Origin: an uncultured Oscillospiraceae bacterium
Lineage (GTDB): Bacteria; Bacillota; Clostridia; Oscillospirales; Oscillospiraceae
Direction of reading: 5' to 3'
Assembly: GCA_934661735.1 (NCBI GenBank)
Contig: CAKUJN010000040.1
Location: 1-18,769 of the forward strand
DNA length: 18,769 nt
Shown in pieces: positions 14,578 to 18,769 of the stretch (its first letter is position 1; each line of letters starts with the position of its first letter). Made by a program: the position numbers and the translations under genes. The notes under the pieces are model-generated. The model ran no database searches and was not told the origin of the DNA. It saw only the letters and a list, made by a program, of their open reading frames with translations.

Positions 14578-15353
14578 AAGACGTTCTTCGCTCCATGGCC
14601 ATGGCATTTTTGATGTTTTCCGTTGTGCCCATGCCGCGCGTGGAGTGGAAAAAGGAAAATATGCGCTATATGCTGGCGTGCCTGCCGCTGGTCGGCGTAC
14701 TCATCGCGCTGGCGCAGCAGCTGTGGCTGCTGCTCTGCGAGGTGCTCGGCTTCGGAAAGCTTTTGTACGCGGCGGGGCTGACGCTTCTGCCGGTGCTGCT
14801 TTCGGGCGGAATTCATCTGGACGGCTTCTGCGATACGGTCGACGCGCTGTCCAGCCATGCCGAGCCCGCGCGCAAGCGGGAGATTCTGAAGGACTCGCAC
14901 GCCGGTGCGTTCGCGATGATCTTCCTTGCCGTCTATTTTATCGCCGCTGCGGCGCTGTGCGCCGAGCTTCCGCGGACGAGGACGGCGGTTCTGGCGCTGG
15001 GCATACAGCAGGTGCTTGCGCGCGCTGTCGGCGCGCTGGCCTCGGTCTGGTTCCCCGGCTCGACGCAGACGGGGCTGCTTGCGGCGTTCCGCGACGCGGC
15101 GGCACGCCGGTCGGCGGTTGTGCTTGCGCTCTGGATTGCCGCGTGCGCGGCGGGCCTTTTCGCGCTTTCGCCCGCAGGCGGCATTGCCGCCGTACTGGCG
15201 GCGGGGCTCTGCATGTGGTATGTCTACCGGATGTCCCGCCGCGAATTCGGCGGAATGTCGGGCGATCTGGCGGGATTTCTGATTACGATCAGCGGCGCGG
15301 CGATGCTGCTTGCGCAAATTGCCGCGGAAAGGGTGAGTGCAATATGGTTTTGA
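14574..15353 (+). CDS. cobS: Adenosylcobinamide-GDP ribazoletransferase CobS
   Basis: CobS is the membrane-bound cobalamin synthase that joins AdoCbi-GDP to alpha-ribazole (phosphate). The 259-residue polytopic protein shows GGIHLDGFCDTVDAL (78-92), KDSHAGAF (106-113) and GGMSGDLAGF (226-235), the conserved acidic and substrate motifs of the family, plus several hydrophobic helices. It starts within the cobU stop (ATGA) and overlaps the next small gene by 10 nt, indicating tight coupling. Confidence 0.93.
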   Translation: MKDVLRSMAMAFLMFSVVPMPRVEWKKENMRYMLACLPLVGVLIALAQQLWLLLCEVLGFGKLLYAAGLTLLPVLLSGGIHLDGFCDTVDALSSHAEPARKREILKDSHAGAFAMIFLAVYFIAAAALCAELPRTRTAVLALGIQQVLARAVGALASVWFPGSTQTGLLAAFRDAAARRSAVVLALWIAACAAGLFALSPAGGIAAVLAAGLCMWYVYRMSRREFGGMSGDLAGFLITISGAAMLLAQIAAERVSAIWF

Positions 15354-15697
15354 TCATCGGCGGCGAGGGGTCCGGCAAGCGCACGTTTGCGCAGAGCCTC
15401 GGCCTTTCGCCGGAGGATATGGCTGACGGCGCGCTGGACGCGCGGCCGTGCGTGTATCATGTGGAAAAAATGGTGTTTGCCGACGCGGCGAACGCGCCGC
15501 GGCTTCTGGAGCCGCTGTGCGAAAAGCAGGTTGTGATCTGCTGCGAGGTGGGCAGCGGCGTGATTCCGGCCGACTATGAAACACGCCTTGCGCGCGAGGC
15601 CGTCGGGCGGCTCTGCGTCCGGCTGGCGCAGCGCGCGCAGTGCGTGGTGCGCATGGTCTGCGGCATTCCCGCAATCATCAAGGGGGAGCTGCCGTGA
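15344..15697 (+). CDS. Short CobU-like P-loop protein (kinase paralogue lacking the guanylylation segment)
   Basis: This 117-residue protein resembles a shrunken CobU. It has P-loop GGEGSGKRT (6-14), EVGSGVIP (68-75) matching CobU's NEVGxGIVP, then a helix and CGIPAIIKGELP (106-117), almost the same ending as the full CobU encoded two genes earlier. About 55 middle residues, including the guanylylated His region, are missing, so it could at most keep a kinase activity. Its EVGSG motif is closer to the CobU consensus than that of the full-length paralogue. It lies inside the cob operon with overlaps on both sides (10 nt with cobS; GTGA with cobC), which argues that it is translated and useful. 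Possible roles are a dedicated cobinamide kinase or a partner of the full CobU. Confidence 0.8.
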   Translation: MVLIIGGEGSGKRTFAQSLGLSPEDMADGALDARPCVYHVEKMVFADAANAPRLLEPLCEKQVVICCEVGSGVIPADYETRLAREAVGRLCVRLAQRAQCVVRMVCGIPAIIKGELP

Positions 15698-16305
15698 AGC
15701 TGCTGATGATCCGGCACGCGCAGACAGCTGGAAATCTTCTGCGCCGCTACATCGGCGCGACGGACGAGCCGCTGTGCCCCGAAGGCGTGCGCGCGGCGCG
15801 CGCAGCCGCGCCCGCATGGCGGCCGGAGGCGGTTTTCGTCACGCCGCTGCTGCGCACGCGGCAGACGGCGGCGATCATGTTCCCCGACGTGCCGCAGGTC
15901 GTCGTTCCGGCGCTGCGCGAGATGAACTTCGGCCGCTTTGAGGGCCGCAGCGCGGCGGAAATGGAGCAGGACACGGCCTATCGCGCGTGGGTCGACGGCG
16001 GCTGTACGGGCGCGTGCCCCGACGGAGAGAGCCGCGAGGAATTCTGCGCGCGCGTCTGCGCGGGCTTTGCACAGACACTGCGGCAGCTCGCCGCCAGCAA
16101 CGCGCAGCGCGCGGTATTTGTCGTACACGGCGGGACGATCATGGCAGTGCTCTCCCGCTTTGCCCGTCCGGAAATGGAGTATTATGACGGCGCCGTTGGA
16201 AACTGCCGCTGCGTCCAATGCGAGGCGGAATTTTCTGACGGTGCTTTGACGCTGACGCGCGTGCAGAAGCTGGACGCGCCCGCGGAATGGAAAGGAGCGA
16301 AATGA
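15694..16305 (+). CDS. cobC: Alpha-ribazole phosphatase CobC (histidine phosphatase family)
   Basis: CobC removes the phosphate from alpha-ribazole 5'-phosphate or from cobalamin 5'-phosphate, finishing nucleotide-loop assembly. The 203-residue protein has the phosphohistidine motif RHAQT (7-11, H8), acidic E76 in ALREMNFGRFEG and the second catalytic His in HGGT (H145). The start is a GTG that overlaps the previous stop (GTGA) with AGGGGGAG upstream. The frame is open further upstream, but that part lies within the previous gene. Histidine phosphatases are broad, so the specific role rests on the operon. Confidence 0.88.
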   Translation: MKLLMIRHAQTAGNLLRRYIGATDEPLCPEGVRAARAAAPAWRPEAVFVTPLLRTRQTAAIMFPDVPQVVVPALREMNFGRFEGRSAAEMEQDTAYRAWVDGGCTGACPDGESREEFCARVCAGFAQTLRQLAASNAQRAVFVVHGGTIMAVLSRFARPEMEYYDGAVGNCRCVQCEAEFSDGALTLTRVQKLDAPAEWKGAK

Positions 16306-17264
16306 AGGTACAATTCAATCTGACGACCAGCAGCTGCGATCTGGACCGCTACCGCGACCGCGCGGATCTGGAGTCCATGATGGAGGGCTTTGACGGTGTG
16401 GAGCTGATGTGGATGGGCGAGGACACGCGGAAAATCGTCCCGCCGGAGCGCGTCATCGGTCTGCACATGGCGTGCAAGCCGTACTGGCTGGATTTCTGGA
16501 ACGGCGATCTGGATGCGTGCCGCGACGAGCTTGGCTCGGACGAGATGATCCGCGCCGTCTACGGCGGCGATGCGCGCGACGCGCTGACGGCATACTATCG
16601 CGCGGAGCTTGCGCGCGCCATGGAGTACGGCGCGGAGTATGTGGTGTTCCACGCGTCGGACTCCGGCATTGAGGAAACGCTGCGCCGCCGCTACCGCCAC
16701 ATGGACGCGGAGGTCGTCGACGGCGTCTGCGCGCTGATGAACGAGGTCTTTGACGGCGTGACGGACGGTCCGGCGCTGCTGCTGGAAAATCTGTGGGAGT
16801 CGGGGCTTACCATGACCGACCCCGAGATCACGGCGCGCCTGCTGGACGGCATCGCCTATCCGAACAAGGGTCTGATGCTGGATACGGGGCACATCATGCA
16901 CACGAATCTGGCGCTGTGCACCCAGAAGCAGGCGCTTGAGTACATCCACACCATGCTGGACCGGCACGGTCCGCTCTGCCGCAGCATCCGCGGCATTCAC
17001 CTGAACCAGTCGCTGAACAGCGCGTATATCCGGCGGCTGATCCGCCATCCACCGGAGATTCCCGCCGACTATGCCGCGCGCTCGGCGCTTTTGTTCGAGT
17101 ATGTGTTCCAGGTGGACCAGCATAAGCCGTTTATCTGCCGCGGCGTTCGGTCGCTGGTCGACCGTCTCAAGCCGGAGTATCTGACATATGAGTTCATCTC
17201 CTCCAGCCGTGAGCAGCACCAGCGCATGCTGATCCGTCAGCGCGCCGCGCTGGCGCGCGAATAG
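16302..17264 (+). CDS. TIM-barrel protein of the sugar phosphate isomerase/epimerase (AP endonuclease 2) family
   Basis: This 320-residue cytoplasmic protein has the xylose-isomerase-like fold. Likely metal ligands at strand ends are visible: H117 (VVFHASDSG), E162 (LLLENLWESG), D194 and H197 (LMLDTGHIMHT), H233 (GIHLNQS) and E297 (TYEFISS). They suggest a working divalent-metal enzyme. Its ATG overlaps the cobC stop as ATGA, with AAAGGAG upstream, so it belongs to the cobalamin operon, yet no such enzyme is part of the classical B12 pathway. It might act on a ribose moiety of the lower ligand or on an unrelated sugar. The function is unknown. Confidence 0.85.
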   Translation: MKVQFNLTTSSCDLDRYRDRADLESMMEGFDGVELMWMGEDTRKIVPPERVIGLHMACKPYWLDFWNGDLDACRDELGSDEMIRAVYGGDARDALTAYYRAELARAMEYGAEYVVFHASDSGIEETLRRRYRHMDAEVVDGVCALMNEVFDGVTDGPALLLENLWESGLTMTDPEITARLLDGIAYPNKGLMLDTGHIMHTNLALCTQKQALEYIHTMLDRHGPLCRSIRGIHLNQSLNSAYIRRLIRHPPEIPADYAARSALLFEYVFQVDQHKPFICRGVRSLVDRLKPEYLTYEFISSSREQHQRMLIRQRAALARE

Positions 17265-17275
17265 GAGGGCGTGGT

Positions 17276-17866
17276 ATGGCAGGCTTCACCCGTCAGGCCA
17301 TTCAGTCGTCGTTTTGCAGACTGCTTGCGGAAAAGCCGCTGAACAAAATCAGCGTGCGTGATATCGTCGAGGACTGCGGCATCAACCGCAACTCGTTTTA
17401 CTATCACTATCAGGACATTCCGGCACTTCTGGACGAAATCGTCGCCGAGCAGACCGAGAAGCTGATGCAGGCATATCCAACGGTCGCGTCGCTGGATGAG
17501 TGCTTTCAGGCGGCGTTCCGCTTCGCCCGCCGGAACCGCAGCGCGGTGCGTCACATCTACGAATCCGCGAACCGCGATCTGTTTATACAGGGCGCGCTGC
17601 GCCTGAGCGAGTATTTCGTCACGCGCTATGTCTCCGAGCTTCCGGCCGCGCAGCACGCCGACCCGCACGACCGGCAGATTCTGATTACATGTCTCAAATG
17701 CCAGCTGTTCGGCATGTGCATCGACTGGATTGTTTCAGGCATGAAGGACGAGGCATACGACGATCTTCGGCGCGGTCTTGCGCTGTGGCGCGGCATTCCG
17801 GAGCAGCTTCTGCAAAAAAGCGCGGCGCAGGGCCAAGGCGCTGTGCAAAACGGCAAAAATGTCTGA
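17276..17866 (+). CDS. TetR/AcrR family transcriptional regulator
   Basis: This 196-residue regulator has an N-terminal helix-turn-helix at about 5-50: KISVRDIVEDCGINRNSFYYHY, split here as KISVRDIVEDC and GINRNSFYYHYQD. The helical C-terminal ligand domain resembles the DhaS-like TetR_C subgroup. AGGAGGG lies 8 nt before the ATG, and the gene starts 11 nt after the TIM-barrel stop, so it probably shares the cobalamin operon transcript. It could regulate that operon or the DUF308 gene downstream. No clear operator dyad was identified. A hairpin with T-run follows the gene. Confidence 0.88.
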   Translation: MAGFTRQAIQSSFCRLLAEKPLNKISVRDIVEDCGINRNSFYYHYQDIPALLDEIVAEQTEKLMQAYPTVASLDECFQAAFRFARRNRSAVRHIYESANRDLFIQGALRLSEYFVTRYVSELPAAQHADPHDRQILITCLKCQLFGMCIDWIVSGMKDEAYDDLRRGLALWRGIPEQLLQKSAAQGQGAVQNGKNV

Positions 17867-17881
17867 ATTTCTGTCAGATTC

Positions 17882-17917
17882 CGGCGGCTGTCCAGATTTT
17901 GGGCTGCCGCCGCCTTT
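17882..17917 (+). terminator. Probable terminator after the TetR gene
   Basis: CGGCGGC (17882-17888) pairs with GCCGCCG (17906-17912), with an inner CCA/TGG helix. CC and TTTT follow. The loop is rather large and the T-run short. Confidence 0.55.
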
Positions 17918-17946
17918 TGTCCGTGTGCAAGGGCGGCGCAATGGGG

Positions 17947-17952
17947 TATACT
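17947..17952 (+). promoter_or_regulatory. Possible -10 box for the DUF308 gene
   Basis: TATACT lies 51 nt before the DUF308 start codon. A weak -35-like TGTGCA lies 17 bp further upstream (17924-17929). Evidence is limited to this similarity. Confidence 0.35.
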
Positions 17953-18003
17953 CTGAATATCAAAGGAGCGCGCCGGACGGCGCGCGGAAAAGGAGTGTTT
18001 CTT

Positions 18004-18597
18004 ATGCGGGATATCGCCCCGATGAAAGCTGCAAAAACCGGTTATATCGTCATGTCCGTTCTGTTCTGTGTGCTGGGCGTCGTGCTGTTTGTGCTGCCAG
18101 AGGTGTCGGTCGTCTGGATCGGCCGCCTGCTGGGCATCGGCATGATCGTATTCGGCGCGGTCAAGCTGATCGGCTATTTTTCGCGGGATCTGTTCCGGCT
18201 GGCGTTTCAGTATGATCTGGCCTTCGGCGCGCTGCTGATTGCGCTGGGCGTCGTCACACTGCTGCATCCGAACAGCGCCATGAGCTTCCTGTGCATCATG
18301 TTCGGCATTCCGGTTCTGGCAGACGGCCTGTTCAAAATCCAGATTGCCATCGATTCGCATCGCTTCGGCATCCGCAGCTGGTGGCTGGTGCTAGTTCTGG
18401 CAATTCTGACATGCGTGGTCGGCGTGCTGCTGGTACTGTGTCCGGCGGTCGGCGCGCAGGTTCTGACGATGATGATGGGCATTTCCCTGTTCATGGACGG
18501 CGTGCTGAATCTGTGCGTGGCAATCTGCATGGTCAAAATTGTCCGCAATCAGCAGCCCGACGTGATCGACACCAAAGGGTACGAGGTGGACGGCTGA
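18004..18597 (+). CDS. DUF308 (HdeD-like) integral membrane protein
   Basis: This 197-residue protein is made mostly of hydrophobic helices in the repeated pairs typical of DUF308/HdeD: about 13-30, 35-53, 66-82, 86-104, 119-140 and 146-170. GxLLIALGVVTLLHP (71-85) and the later GISLFMDGVLNL follow the family repeat pattern. HdeD-like proteins are linked to acid or general stress, but the molecular function is unknown. AAAAGGAG sits 9 nt before the ATG at 18004. An in-frame ATG at 17941 lacks a ribosome site. The preceding TetR regulator may control it. A perfect terminator follows. Confidence 0.85.
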   Translation: MRDIAPMKAAKTGYIVMSVLFCVLGVVLFVLPEVSVVWIGRLLGIGMIVFGAVKLIGYFSRDLFRLAFQYDLAFGALLIALGVVTLLHPNSAMSFLCIMFGIPVLADGLFKIQIAIDSHRFGIRSWWLVLVLAILTCVVGVLLVLCPAVGAQVLTMMMGISLFMDGVLNLCVAICMVKIVRNQQPDVIDTKGYEVDG

Positions 18598-18623
18598 GAA
18601 AGTGCTTCGCCGGAGAGGCTGTA

Positions 18624-18652
18624 GGGACGGACGATCCTGTCCGTCCCTTTTT
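18624..18652 (+). terminator. Intrinsic terminator after the DUF308 gene
   Basis: GGGACGGAC (18624-18632) pairs perfectly with GTCCGTCCC (18639-18647), loop GATCCT, followed by five T. It forms one end of the right repeat copy. Confidence 0.85.
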
Positions 18653-18697
18653 CCGGTTTCACCGGACTGCCTCTTTTGCAGTGACACCGCAGCTGTT
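18624..18697 (+). repeat. Dispersed terminator-bearing repeat, right copy
   Basis: The reverse complement aligns with 472-541, sharing GCAAAAGAGGCAG, TCCGGTGAAA and the GGGACGG hairpin arms with only scattered changes. As at the left end of the window, the terminator hairpin faces the 3' end of the neighbouring gene. The remaining 72 bases to the window end hold no recognisable gene. Confidence 0.7.
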
Positions 18698-18769
18698 GCT
18701 TCGCAGACCCTCGTCCTCACAAACTCCACATCCCTCGCCCCGCCGCAAGCGGCAGGTCTCGTCCGTTCC

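Noticed and set aside
17500..18003. N-terminal extension of the DUF308 protein
   Set aside because: It runs through the TetR gene in another frame; the good ribosome site is at 17988-17994.

Overview
The window looks like chromosomal DNA from a high-GC member of the Clostridia, most like the Oscillospiraceae/Ruminococcaceae of the gut. The grounds are strong Shine-Dalgarno sites of the AAGGAGG type, Firmicutes-style S-layer homology (SLH) domains, ECF transport genes, a CsoR-type copper regulator and stem-loop repeats of the kind common in that family. No tRNA, rRNA, CRISPR array, insertion sequence or phage gene was seen. The assignment rests on reading alone.

Layout. Positions 1-558 hold no gene but several repeats: a 44-bp inverted repeat at both ends of a ~458-bp segment, a 16-bp perfect palindrome, and a terminator-bearing repeat. 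A 3'-truncated azlC (minus strand) follows, divergent from an XRE-cupin regulator. They share an intergenic region with a consensus promoter and a dyad. Next comes a two-gene minus-strand peptidase/amidohydrolase operon (M20 hydantoinase-like, then M42). A compact metal-resistance unit (csoR, P1B ATPase, 54-residue membrane protein) follows, with textbook promoters and two matching 6-4-6 CsoR-type operators.

The core of the window is one long operon from about 7006 to 17264, possibly to 17866, that appears devoted to cobalamin (B12) or corrinoid capture, uptake and lower-ligand assembly. A promoter is followed by a ~180-nt structured leader containing an intrinsic terminator (candidate cobalamin riboswitch). 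Then come a secreted SLH protein with an alpha/alpha-toroid domain, a membrane-anchored DUF4430 protein, EcfT, a single polypeptide joining two ABC ATPases to an S component, CobT, CobU, CobS, a 117-residue CobU paralogue, CobC, a TIM-barrel protein and a TetR regulator. Toroid plus DUF4430 is the domain pair of animal intrinsic factor and transcobalamin. Here the two halves are separate proteins, one for the cell wall and one for the membrane, beside an ECF importer. No corrin-ring synthesis genes are present, so salvage and remodelling is the likeliest role.

The window ends with a DUF308 membrane protein and a second copy of the terminator-bearing repeat found at the left end, in the same orientation relative to the gene before it.
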